From contig CM039467.1 in assembly GCA_022414725.1 (NCBI GenBank), positions 14,064,658 through 14,128,657 on the forward strand: a stretch of 64,000 bases of DNA, given 5' to 3'. Of this stretch, positions 42,551-54,500 are shown in pieces (positions within the stretch are counted from its first letter, which is position 1; each line of letters starts with the position of its first letter). Under the pieces are notes generated by a model. That model did no database searches. It was not told the DNA's origin and was given only the letters and a program-made list of their open reading frames with translations. The position numbers were made by a program, and so were the translations under genes. Source of the DNA: Microglena sp. YARC. Taxonomy: Eukaryota; Chlorophyta; Chlorophyceae; Chlamydomonadales; Chlamydomonadaceae.

Positions 42551-45248
42551 GTATGGAGAACGGAACTCTGACCTGGAAACGGGTGCTGTGAGATCCATGT
42601 ATAACCTCAGCATGACTACTACTGAGCCACTGCAGGTTTACCTCTCCCGCAGCTATGAGCTGTATACCTTGCTACCCCAAGTTAATGGTGTCAGTAACAC
42701 CTCCATCCCTGCTTTTCTCAGCATCATTGTCCAGGGACTCACCCCGCGTCCAGAGTACAATGGTTTCAGGTTCTCCTTCCACAACTCTGTCTGCCCTGAC
42801 TTTGCCTCATTCCAGACACAGATCATCAAGTACCAGGTCTCCAACCAAATATCTGACTCCAACATCTCCCCCGAAGAAAATGAGCACATGGCAGCTGCTG
42901 CCTTCCACGGTCGACCAAGGAAGAACCATATCCCATCAACCCAGATGACCTGCTAGAATTGTAATGGTTTTGGGCACAACTCCCTCTCTTGCACCAGTGC
43001 CTCCACTAATCTGAAGTACAGGCCTCCACCGTTTTCATCCACATCTGGAAATAGGGGATCTCCATCACCCCCAAAGGATGTAGCCAGGAGGTCATCCAGC
43101 AAATCCAAGTCCCCAAGGAGAGACCACAGGAACTCCAACAGAGACCCCATGAGCCGCCGTGACAGACGTGGGCATGCCCATGTAGCAGATGATGACTGCT
43201 CTACCTCCCAGTCCAGCACAGACAATGAGGATGAGCACAACTTCATGGCATTGACTACTGATGGACCCCAGCCTCTCCAGTATGCTGAGTCAACAAGAGG
43301 CAAGTCCACAACCCTATCTCTCCCACATGCCCCCATGGATGACAGTTTTTTCTTTGGACCCATTAATGATACAGATGCCTGTCTTATTGAAAAGGAAGAG
43401 TCCATGCCAGACCTACTATCAAGCGATGGCACTAATGATGATGATGATGATGAGGGGAATGCAAATGTGGATCATGCTGTCAGTACACCCCTTGATCACT
43501 ACCAAGCAGCCCTCCAGACAGAATGGCTGTTAGACTGTGCAGCCCACTCCCACTACACCAGTAACCCCTCCAACTTGCATGACATTCAGGATCTCCCTCA
43601 GCCCATTAGCCTCCACCTGGCTGACCTTGGAGCAGCCCCACTGATCTGCCTCCAGAAAGGAAAAGCTCATAGCAGGGGACACCATGGGTCCCTGATCATC
43701 CTCCACGATGTGCTCCTTGCCCCACCCCTGACTACAGCCAACAACATCAGCTTGCATGCAGCACACAGGCTATCTCCCAAGCTTCAAGTCCATTTGTCCA
43801 ATGCTGCTGCTACCCTCTCCCTCCCCACAGCCAAGGGTACAAAGACTATCCTCTTATGCCCCAAAAGGCATGGCCTCTACTTCACTAGCACCTCTAAGAA
43901 CCCTACCCCTTCCCCTATCCCCAGTAACCCTCTTCCCCTTATAGTCATGATGGTCACTCAACAACTGACCAACCAAGCTGCCCACTACAATGATGACTTT
44001 GCTGGCAGCCGCCCCATCCCACAGGAAAGTGCCAGCAGCTCCAGCAGTCTACCAGATCTGATCCCAGTCATTGGTGATGATGACATGCCTGACCTTGTCC
44101 AAGCCAACCCACCTTCCTTGCTCCAGTCAGACAATGGGGGGGAATTCTCACCACACCAAGATGATTTGTACACCACATCCTCCCATGACTTCATCCCAGA
44201 TCCTGACTACTCCACAGCCCCTATCCAGCAGCTCCCCACCGTTCCCCATGATGAGCTCTGTAACCTGACAGAAGCACAAGCCAGAAGAGAAATGGTCCTC
44301 CTGCTGGATCAGGGCAGAACTACATATGAGGGTGCATTCCCTGTTGATGGGCAGGGGTCCTGCACTCAGCATGAGCTCTCCCAAGCCCTTAGATTTGACC
44401 AGTGGATTCCCTCAGCTACCTCCCCATCCCCTGATCAGCCCCTAACTCATGTCAACATGAACACCTTCCCAGTCCATTTCCTTAACAACTCTGGTCTCTC
44501 CAGAAACAGGTTTGGAACCCTGCTGACTACCCTCAACAACTCCCCTTCTTCCCTTAGAGCCTTTAGCATCAGACCTAGACAACCTGTCCCCACTCTCATT
44601 GACCAGCTAGCCATCAAATTCCCTGCCCTGATAGCTTATGAGAAGGCTAAGTTCCCCAACAGACAGATGCACAACAGCCCCTCCTCAGTCTGTGGACCCC
44701 TTCTCAAGCATGTCAACAGATTGCAGCACAAGGTCCACATCTACCCCACTGTTTCTACAACTGACAGGCCCACCATTTAGTGGGCCATCTGCCTACAAGC
44801 AGCTATGGTTCAGGCACATGCCAGGGTCCTTGTCTCCTGGCCCAAGATGCTCATGCACCCCATCAGCTGTGTGAATCCTGGAGGCAAAGTCATCTGTGTC
44901 AACAACCTAAGCATGCACTGGAACCCAATGGATTTCACATTCATCAACATGCTGGACACCCCAAGGATGTCTAGGAAATCTTTCTCCACCCTCCTGCAGA
45001 AAATCCACAGCCAGCTGGACCTTGATGGATACCCAGCATCTGGCACCTAAATATGCACCCATAGTCTATTGCTCCATATTGTTTTAGCCATGAACACTCT
45101 AAGATTAATCTGTGTATTGCTTCCTGTACTGGTATCTTGTACTGCCTAATGTACTGGTGCCCCTTTGATTTAGATTTTGATTTAGACTCCCTCATCAAGT
45201 TACTAATGTATGTCTGCAATACTCTAATTTAGGATAAGCCCAAATTAT

Positions 45249-45256
45249 GGGGGGGA
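45249..45256 (+). promoter_or_regulatory. Copia copy 2 internal polypurine tract
   Basis: GGGGGGGA in AAATTATGGGGGGGATAG, as in copy 1. Confidence 0.45.
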
Positions 45257-45823
45257 TAGCACAGACATCTTGTCTAAACTTACTCTCCCATCTCAAATCA
45301 TGTCCCACTTCTCGCAACCAGCTTCCTGGCAGCTTCTCTGCAATCTAGCCTGCAGCTTATCCCCTATGCAGGCTATTCCTGGCACATCACTGTGGCCCCA
45401 TAGTTCCCTAGCATTAATCTGCAGACCCTGACTTATGATACTTTATAGATGATACTGGAAGTACCTCACCATGTCCTTCCAAGTGGATTGATTATCTTGA
45501 GCTAGCGGGGGACGTCTACCTTTAAGTTGTTTACCATAATGGCAATCACACAGTTTGCTATCTAGTCCTTTTATGCTTCCCCTAGCTTCCTCAAGGCAGC
45601 CTCCCTGCCACCTGCTACCCTAGCAGACTGACATTGATCTGAAGATCCCTGCTCTTAATGTGCCGTGTCCCCTTGGATCCTGTTCCAAATAATGTATTAT
45701 TTACAGCATCTCCTGTCAGCCATTAGCATATCTAAATAGCCTTGTCAGCCTTTATACTTCTATAATTTCTTTATGCCCCTCAGTTAATTCCAGGAATTCT
45801 TGTATCCAAGAATACCTTGAATT

Positions 45824-45831
45824 GGGGGGGA
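45824..45831 (+). promoter_or_regulatory. Copia copy 2 polypurine tract
   Basis: GGGGGGGA abutting the 3' LTR. Confidence 0.75.
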
Positions 45832-46049
45832 TGTTATTGTCCGTTACGTCGGACACTGAGTTGGCATAGTGCACGCGTGGTCCTGGTGCTCCAGGACCCG
45901 GGTTGCCTGCCGCCAGGCCATAGGCTAGCTATGGCCTGCACGTGTCTTCAGAATCTTCCTGGAGACTTCCCATTATATATAGCCGCACGAGTTGCGATGT
46001 TAAGCTATCTGCTCTTCAGTCTTGAGTGTAACTACTATATCGATTGAAA
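45832..46049 (+). repeat. Copia copy 2, 3' LTR
   Basis: 218 bp, followed by AGTCC. Confidence 0.93.
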
Positions 46050-46054
46050 AGTCC

Positions 46055-47350
46055 ATACTATGGACATGTCAAGGCTAATTTTGTAATATCCCCAGAAGCT
46101 CTGACTGATTTCAAACACCGATTTTCTAAGAAAAGGGGTGTACGATACGAGAATCACGCCACGATACGATAATCGTACGATATATCACGTGCACTAACAT
46201 ATGTTCAGGAGAGTGTTGCCATGCATCCTACTGACTTGCTTATGATCTGACCATCATGAATTCATAATGAAGTATCTTAAAACTGGGTAGTAGACTAGTA
46301 GGGTTAAATGGGCACATTGTGCAGTCGCCCTGAATTATCCCGAATTATTGATCTTCGAGCAAGTTTACTCGGGCAGGCCTTCAAGATGTGGGGTGACCAT
46401 ACAAATCCATGTTCCAATTGTCAGCCGCGCACCGCAGCAGCAACGGGTAATCGCCCAAGCTGGTTAGCATGTTTTTTTCCTCGGGGGAAGGGAGGGGGGA
46501 AGGAGGGAGAGAGGAGGGACGGGAGAGAGGTGGAGTTCGCCGAACGTGTTGGAGATGCAGACAAGGTGAATGGGGAATGGGGAGCGTGAATAACCCTGTC
46601 CCAGAGCAGTGCGTATATTTTGCCTTACTTTAGGCTTTATGGGGGCGTGGTGGGCAGTACGGATTCCGGGATGTGGCGTGGCCACAGGGCGTTTCGGAGC
46701 TGCTTGATGCTTGGCCCTGCCAGGTGAGGGCGCGTGCGCGCGTTCGTGCGCTCCCCCCCTACAGTGTCCGCGCATCCAACGCCTCTGAGAACGGCATCCT
46801 TTTCAATGCATACCTACGAATTTGATTAACACCAATTATACCAGACTTGGGGCAGACTTGGAGTCTCTAAAATTTTGACCATGCCCATCGGTACCACTGA
46901 ACTCCTCATGAAACACGACTCGACATTGTCCTATTGATGCAGCATTTTCGTTCCGATCAAGTCTGTAGCTATTCGCATCGGATACGCTTCTGCCCACGTC
47001 ACATGTGTAGAGCTCAGGCCAAGCCAAACTTCTGCCCACCTCTCTCACAAACCTGATTCCTGTCACACACATTGGCCTGTCCTAGACAGTAGCCTCCACC
47101 AGACCTCCATTCGGCTTGGCCTCTCAAAAACAGACACCGCTCACCTGGCACTGGCTCGGGCCTGAGGACCTGAATTCACTGCCCCACCGCAATAGGGCCA
47201 GCCCACCATGGGAGGACCCCAGCCTGGGACTTAGAATGCAGAGCTAGCTGAAACGTGGCCCTGAGTCTCACCCTTAGAAGAGAGCCCACTACATAGGTTC
47301 AATCGTCCTAAACCAGGGCTGGCGTAGGCCAGTGTGGACCAAGGACAGCA
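46055..47350. other. unique sequence upstream of coiled-coil gene
   Basis: Low-repeat stretch with a short ACGATACGA-type repeat near 46141-46190 and a GGGAGGAAGGGAGAGAGGAGG-like purine tract near 46490-46530. Probably holds the promoter of the next gene, but I see no clear TATA box. Confidence 0.4.
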
Positions 47351-47512
47351 ATGAACAACAGGCCCGCGTCGTACCCACCCCCCATTGGGGGTGAGCAGCA
47401 TCGGTATGGCCCCCCCCCACCCCCCCAAGGTCCAAACCTAGTGGGGGCAGGGGCTAGGAATGCATGGGGTTCGGCGGAGTTTGGTAGAGCGGGGAAACTC
47501 CCACCTCTGGAG
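47351..47512 (+). CDS. candidate first exon of coiled-coil gene
   Basis: 54 codons from ATG: Pro/Gly-rich (YPPPIGGEQHRYGPPPPPQG, then GAGARNAWGSAEFGRA), ending GGAG|GTGGTG in phase 0. Weak donor and no homology. Confidence 0.35.
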
Positions 47513-50500
47513 GTGGTGGCTCTATATCATTGAGGCTCAGTCAGTGTTGCTATGCATATGCGTTGTATCTGTATGTGTGTGTGTGCCAGTGTTGCTATGC
47601 ATATGCGTGTGTTGTGTGTTGCCAGTGTTCATGTGCATGCATGTGTGTGTCATGTCATGCGTTCATTGTGCATGCGTGTGTTTTGTATGCCAGTGTTCAA
47701 TGTGACATGCTTGTGTGTGTGTGTGTGTCAGTGTTCATGTGCATGCGTGTGTGTATGTATGTCACTGTGCCATGTGCAAGCAAGTGTGTGTCAGTTTTCA
47801 TGTGCATGCATGTGTGTATGTGTGCCAGTGTTAAATGTGACATTTGTGTGTCAGTGTCCATGTGCATGCATGTGTGTGTGCTAGTGTGTGTGTCAGTGTC
47901 CATGTGCAGACGTGTGTGTATGTATGCCACTGTGCCATGTGCAAGCAAGCTTGTGTCAGTTTTCATGTGCATGCATGTGTGCTTGTGTGCCAGTCTCAAA
48001 TGTGAAATGGACTTGAACGTGGTTACGGGCAGATCGCATGCATTCTTTTTATGTGTGTCAGTGTTCATGTGCATGTATGTGTTTGTATGCCAGTGTTAAA
48101 TGTGACGTGTTTGTGTGTCAGTGTTCATGTGCATGCGTGTGTGTTTGAATGCCAGTGTTAAATGTGACGTGTTTGTGTGTCAGTGTTCATGTGCATGTGT
48201 GTGTGTTTGTGTGACAGCCTTAAATGCTAATTGAACTTGAACTTGGTTACAGGCGGATCGCATGCATTCTTTCGATGTGTGTCAGTGCTCATGTGCATGT
48301 GTGTGTTAGTTTGCCAGTGTTAAATGTGACGTGTTGTACCACTGGTGTCAGTGTTCATGTGCATGCGTGTGTGTTTGTGTGACAGCCTTAAATGCTAATT
48401 GAACTTGAACTTGGTTACAGGCGGATCGCATGCATTCTTTCGATTGTGTCATGCTTCATGTGCATGTGTGTGTTAGTTTGCCAGTTGTTAAATGTGACGT
48501 GTTTGTGTGTAAAACAGTGTTCATGTGCATGCGTGTGTGTTTGGTGTGACAGCCTTAAATTGCTAATTGAACTTGAACTCGGGTTACAGGCGGATCGCAT
48601 GCATTCTTCGATGGCGCGGAGACCAGCGCCTGGCCATAGCCCTCGGCTCATGCCCAGGCCCAGGTGAACCAGAGCGCCCAGGATGGAGCCCTTGAACCTC
48701 GCCCTGAGCCAGCAGCTTAAATATGGCGTTAGGGCAGCAGGGAAGGCAGCAGGCGGCTATGGAGGAGAGGCTTGTGTTCCTGGAGCAGAGGCTGAACTCT
48801 ACTGAGAGGATGAGCAGTGAGGTGGGTGGGGTAGGTGGTTGTGGGGTTGTGGGGTTGGTGAATTGGGTGGGTTAGGTGAGTTGGGTGGGTGGGGGGTAGG
48901 TGGGCAGGTGGGGGCAGGTGGTGGTAGGGTTGGGGAATGAGTGAGTGGGGTTGGGACTGGGGGGGTGGGACAGTCAGTGCCAGGGGATGGGGGGGAGTAG
49001 CAGTGTTGGGCCATGTCCCTCCCCCATGCCCAGGCCCAGGTGAAGCAGGGCGCCCAGATGGAGCCCTTGAACCTAGCCCTGAGGCAGCAGAATATGCGCT
49101 AGCGGCAGCAGGGAAGGCAGCAGGCGCTATGGAGGAGAGGCTTGGTTCCTAGAGCCAGAGGCTGAACTCTACTGAGAGGATGAGCAGTGAGGTGGGTGGG
49201 GTAGGTGGTTGTGGGTTGGTGGATGGGTGGGTTTGGCGGGGGGGTGACGAGGTGTGTGTGGGGGTAGGTGATGGGGGGGAGTGTCGGGCCATGACACTCA
49301 GCCAACCATGGAGCAGAGGCTGAACTCTACTGAGAGGATGGCAGTGAGGTGGGTGGGTAGGTTGGTTGTTGGGGTTGGTGAATTGGTTGGGGTAGGGTGG
49401 GTTAGGTGTGTGTGGGGTATGTGGAAGGCAGAGTGGGCAGGTGATGGGGGGGGGGGGGGGGGGGGAAGCAGTGTCGGCCATGACACTCAGCCAATCATGG
49501 AGCAGAGGCTGAACTCTATTGAAAGGATGGGCAGTGAGGTGATCAGTGGGTAGGTGTTGTGGGTTGTGAATTGGGTGGGTAGTGTGTGTGGGGGTTAGGT
49601 GATGGGGGGGGGAGGATGTCGGGCCATGACACTCAGCCAACCATGGAGCAGAGGCTGAACTCTACTGAGAGGATGAGCAGTGAGGTGGGTGGGTAGGTTG
49701 TGGCGGTTGTGGGGTTGGTGGATTGGGTTGGGGTTGGTGATTGGGTGGGGTTGGTGGGGGTAGGGGATGGCAGGTGGGGGTGGGTTGGGAGTTGGGGGCG
49801 GGGGCGGGGGGTGCGGAGAGTCAGGGGGATGGGGGAATGGGGGGGGGAGCAGTGTCAGACCATGGCACTCAGCCAACCATGGGGGAGAGGTTTAAGGCTA
49901 CTGAGAGGATGCGCAGTGTGGTGGGCGGCTAGGGTTGGGGGTTGGTGCATTGGGGTGGGGTTTTGATGGGTGGGCAGGTGGTGGGCAGGTGTGGTTGAGT
50001 TGCGGGTGTGGACGCGAGCGGTGTGGGGGGGTGGGCGAGGGTCGCCCCATGTTGGGGGTTTAGGAGTGGAGGTTGGGGGGCTCGTCATAGGGCCAGGGGG
50101 GGTCAGAGGCCATGAGGATGGGGGAGAGGAGCAGTGTTGGGCCATGACACTCAGCCAACCATGGAGCAGAGGCTGAACTCTACCTGAGAGGAGGCATGAA
50201 CAGTGAGGTGGGTGGGGTAGGTGGTTGTGGGGTTGGTGAATTGGGGTGGATTAGGTGGGTTAGTATGTGGGGGTAGGTGAATGGGGGGTTGGGGGGTGAG
50301 TGAGTGGGGGATGGGTTGGGGACTGTGGGGTGGGGAGAGTCAGGATGGGTGATGGGGTGGGCGGGGGGGTGGGGGAGCAGTGTCTGGCCATGACACTCAG
50401 CCAACCATGGGGGAGAGGTTGAACCGCTACTGAGAGGATGCGCATGTGGTGGGCGGCTAGGGGTTGGGGGGTTGGGGGAGTTGGGGTTTGATGGGTAGGT

Positions 50501-51091
50501 TAGGGGGGGGGGGGGGGGGGGGGGCGGGGGGGGGGGGGGGGGGGGGGAGAGTAGGGGGGGTTCAGGAGTGGGGATTGAGGGGCTCAGGGCCAGGGGGGTC
50601 AGGGGCCAGGGGGGGAGGAGCAGTATTACACTGTTACACCTATTACACCTGAGGAGCAATGTTTCACTTGGGCCAGGGCCCTCACCCATGCCCTGACCCA
50701 GGTGAAGTAGGGAGACTAGAAGCCCTGACTCAAACATTACAAATCGTCGCAGCCCAGATTTAGCATTTGGGAAGGTGGAAATTAAAAATCGTGGCACGTG
50801 ATGCTCGTCCCAGAGATCTGAGATCTGGAAACATTACCCCTAACCTGGGGGCGTGATGGATCTAAATGGGAATAGACATTAAAAATCGCGCATCCGTGCA
50901 CGATGTATCATGGTTAGGAAAATATCCCTGACCCTGAGCCAGCAGAATATGGCCTTTTGACATCCAGAACCCAGAGAGTTGGCGCCATCACGGTGCTGCC
51001 CTTCTACTCTAAACTGTGATTAAACTGTGGATTAAATCCCCCCACCCCCCCCCCCCCCCCCCCCACCCCCCCGCCCCCCCCCCCCCCCCCC

Positions 51092-51131
<40 letters not shown>

Positions 51132-51408
51132 CCCCCCCCCCCCCACCCCCCCCTCCCACCCCCCCCCCCCCCCCCCCTCCCCCCCCCCCCCTGCCCCCCC
51201 CCCCCGCCCCCCCCCCCCCCCCAACACCAAGCATCAACACCACACCAGCACCAACACCAACACCACACCAACAGATGTCAAGCCGTAACCTTCGACGTCG
51301 GAACCAGATAGTTTGGCGCCATCGTCACTACCCTTCAACCCTACACTGTGCTTAAATGCTCCCCCCCCCCCCCCCCCCCGCCCCCCCCCCGCCCCCCCCC
51401 CCGCCCCC

Positions 51409-51451
<43 letters not shown>

Positions 51452-51465
51452 CCCCCCCCCCCCCG

Positions 51466-51553
<88 letters not shown>

Positions 51554-54500
51554 CCCCCCCCCCCCCCCCCCCCCCCTCCCCCACCCAACCCCAACCCCAA
51601 CCCCAAACACCACACCAACCCCAAACACAACCCCAAAACAACCCCAATAAACAACCTCCAAAACAAACCCCAACACCCAACATGTCAGCCGTGCCTTCGC
51701 GTCCTCCAGAACCAGATAGTTGGGGCCATCGGGTACTACCCTTCAACCCTACACTGTGCTTTAAATGACCCCCCCCCCCCCCCCCCCCTCCCCCCCCAAC
51801 CCCAAACCCAACCCCAACCCCAACCCCAACCCCAATCCTACCCCCCCCCCCCCCCCCGACCCCAACCCCAAACCCCAACCCCAAACACCACACCTGCAGG
51901 TTGGCTGTGCTTAAATGCTACCCCTCCAAAACCCAACCCCAAACACCACACCAACCCCAAAACAACCCCAACCCAACCCCAAAACAACCCCAACCCAACA
52001 CCAACATGTCAGCCGTGCCTTCGACGTCCAGAACCAGAGAGTTGGCACCATTGGCACTGCCCTTCAATCCTAAACTGTGCTTAAATGCTCCCCCCCTCCC
52101 CCCCCCCCCCCCACCCCCCCCCCCCCCACCCACCCACACACACACCATCCCACCATCACCATCACCAACACCAACACCAACACCAACCCAACACCAAACA
52201 CCACACCACCAGGTGTCCAGGTTGACTGTGCTTACATGCTACCCCCTCCAACCCCAACCCCAAGCCAACCTGAACCCAACCCCAAACCAACCTCAACCCA
52301 CCCCCAAACCAACCTCAAAACCAACCCCAAAACTACCTCAACCCACCCCCAAACCAACCTCAAACCAACCCCAAACCAACCCCAAACCAACCCCAAACCA
52401 ACCTCAACCCAACCCCAAACCAACCTCAACCCAACCCCAAACCAACCGCAACCCAACCCCAAACCAACCCCAAACCAACCTCAACCCAACCCCAAACCAA
52501 CCCCCAACCAACCCCAAACCAACCCCAAACCAACCCCAAACCAACCCAAACCAACCTTAAACCAACCTCAAACCAACCCCAAACCAACCCCAAACCAACC
52601 TCAACCCACCCCCCAAACCAATCCAAACCAACCTCAAACCAACCTCAAACCAACCCCAAACCAACCCCAAACCAACCTCAACCCACCCCCAAACCAATCC
52701 CAACCAACCTCAAACCAACCTCAAACCAACCCCAAACCAACCCCAAACCAACCCCAACCAACCTCAAACCCACCCCCAAACCAATCCCAACCAACGTCAA
52801 ACCAACCTCAAAACCAACCCCAAACCAACCCCAAACAACCTCAAACCAACCCCAAACCAACCCCGAAACCAACCCCAAAAACCAACCCAAAACCTTAAAC
52901 CAACCTCAAACCAACCCAAACCAACCTCAACCCACCCCCAAACCAATCCCAACCAACCTCAAACCAACCTCAAACCAACCCCAAACAAACCCCAAACAAA
53001 CCCCAAACAAACCCCAAACCCAAACCAAACTCAACCCAACCCCAAACAAACCCCAAACCAACCCCAAACCAACCTCAACCCACCCCCAAACCAATCCCAA
53101 CCAACCTCAACCCAACCCCAAACCAACCCCAAACCAACCCCAAAAAAACCCCAAACAAACCCCAACCCTAAATCAAACTCAAACCAAACTCAACCTAACC
53201 CCAAACCAAACTCAACCTAACCCCAAACCAACCCCAAACCAACCCCAAACCAAACCCAGCCCAACCCCAAACCAACCCAACCCCAAACCAACCCCAACCC
53301 AAACCCAAACCAACCCCAAACCAACCCCAAACCAACCCCAAACCAACCCAAACCCAAACCCAAACCCAAACCCAAACCAACCCCAAACCAACCCTAAACC
53401 AACCTCAACCCAACCCCAAACCTAACCAACCTCAATCCAACCCCAAACCAAGCCAACCTCAACCCAACCCCAAACCAACCCCAAACCAACCTCAACCCAA
53501 CCCCAAACCAACCCCAAACCAACCCCAAACCAACCCCAAACCAACCCCAACCAACCTTAAACCAACCTCAAACCAACCCCAAACCAACCCCAAACCAACC
53601 TCAACCCACCCCCAAACCAATCCCAACCAACCTCAAACCAACCTCAAACCAACCCCAAACCAACCCCAAACCACCCCCAACAAACCCCAACCCCAAACCA
53701 AACCCCAAACCAACCCCAAACCAACCCCAAACCAACCCCGACCAACCTAAAAAACCAACCTCAAACCAACCCCAAACCAACCTCAACCCACCCCCAAACC
53801 AATCCAACCCCAACCAACCTCAAACAAAACCAACCCTCAAAAAACCCCAAACCCCAACCCCAAACAAACCCCAACCAACCCCAAACCCCCCAAAAAACCC
53901 CAACCCCAAACCAAACCTCAAACCCAACCCCCAACCAACCCCAAACCAAACCCAAAAACCAAACCAACCCAGCTAACCCCCCAACCAACCCAACCCCAAA
54001 CCAAACCAACCCAACCCCAAACCCAACCCAAACCAACCAACCCCAACCAACCCTAAAACCCAACCCAAAACCCAAACCCAAACCAACCCCAAACCAACCC
54101 CAAACCAACCTCAACCCAACCCCAAACCAAACCAACCTCAATCCAACCCCAAACCAAGCCAACCTCAACCCAACCTCAACCCAACCCAACCTCAACCCAA
54201 CACATCCCCAACTCCACACCAACCCCAGCCCCAACCCCAACCCAACAGGTCAGCCGTGCCTTCGACGTCCAGAACCAGAGAGTAGGCGCCATTGGCTCCG
54301 ACCTCACCCGCAGCACTGCTGAGCTGGCAGATCTGCGCCTGCGCAACGAGGGGGCCATGGCCAACAACAACCAGCTCCAGAACCAGGTTATGTCCATGGG
54401 CGCAGATCTCCGAAACCAAGACCAAAAGATCACCACCATCACCGCCCAGCTAGGAGACAGCTTGCGAATGAATACTGAGCTGAGAGGGCAGATAGCAATG

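Larger units (their letters stand above)
41639..45050 (+). pseudogene. Copia copy 2 gag/protease-like polyprotein, broken
   Basis: Collinear with copy 1. Lesions: TAG at codon 20 (41696) where copy 1 has TGG; a tandem-repeat plus retroposon insertion (about 41996-42550) in the YRFLKLTY region; TAG at 42954 replacing the Trp of the zinc knuckle; TAG at 44778 where copy 1 has CAG. From 43149 to 44777 the frame is open and includes the protease-like WLLDCAAHSHYT and SDNGGEF. The C-terminal region resumes and ends at 45050. Copy 2 is intact where copy 1 is frameshifted, and vice versa. Confidence 0.85.
40812..46049 (+). mobile_element. Copia-type LTR element copy 2
   Basis: Two 218-bp LTRs (40812-41029, 45832-46049), TGTTATTGTCC to ATCGATTGAAA, with a perfect 5-bp duplication AGTCC at 40807-40811 and 46050-46054. 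Same organisation as copy 1 plus a 0.54-kb insertion in gag. LTRs differ at 6 of 218 sites by eye. No RT. Confidence 0.93.

Noticed and set aside
47697..48074. Minus- and plus-strand Cys/Val/His-rich frames
   Set aside because: They come from TGTG/CATG repeats in all frames.
51348..52084. Long poly-Pro and poly-Gly open frames on both strands
   Set aside because: Pure C/G tracts are open in every frame; there is no codon-level structure or splice context.
52077..52898. Asn/Pro/Gln/Thr-rich open frame of 273 codons
   Set aside because: It is a direct translation of the CCCCAAACCAA array inside an intron.
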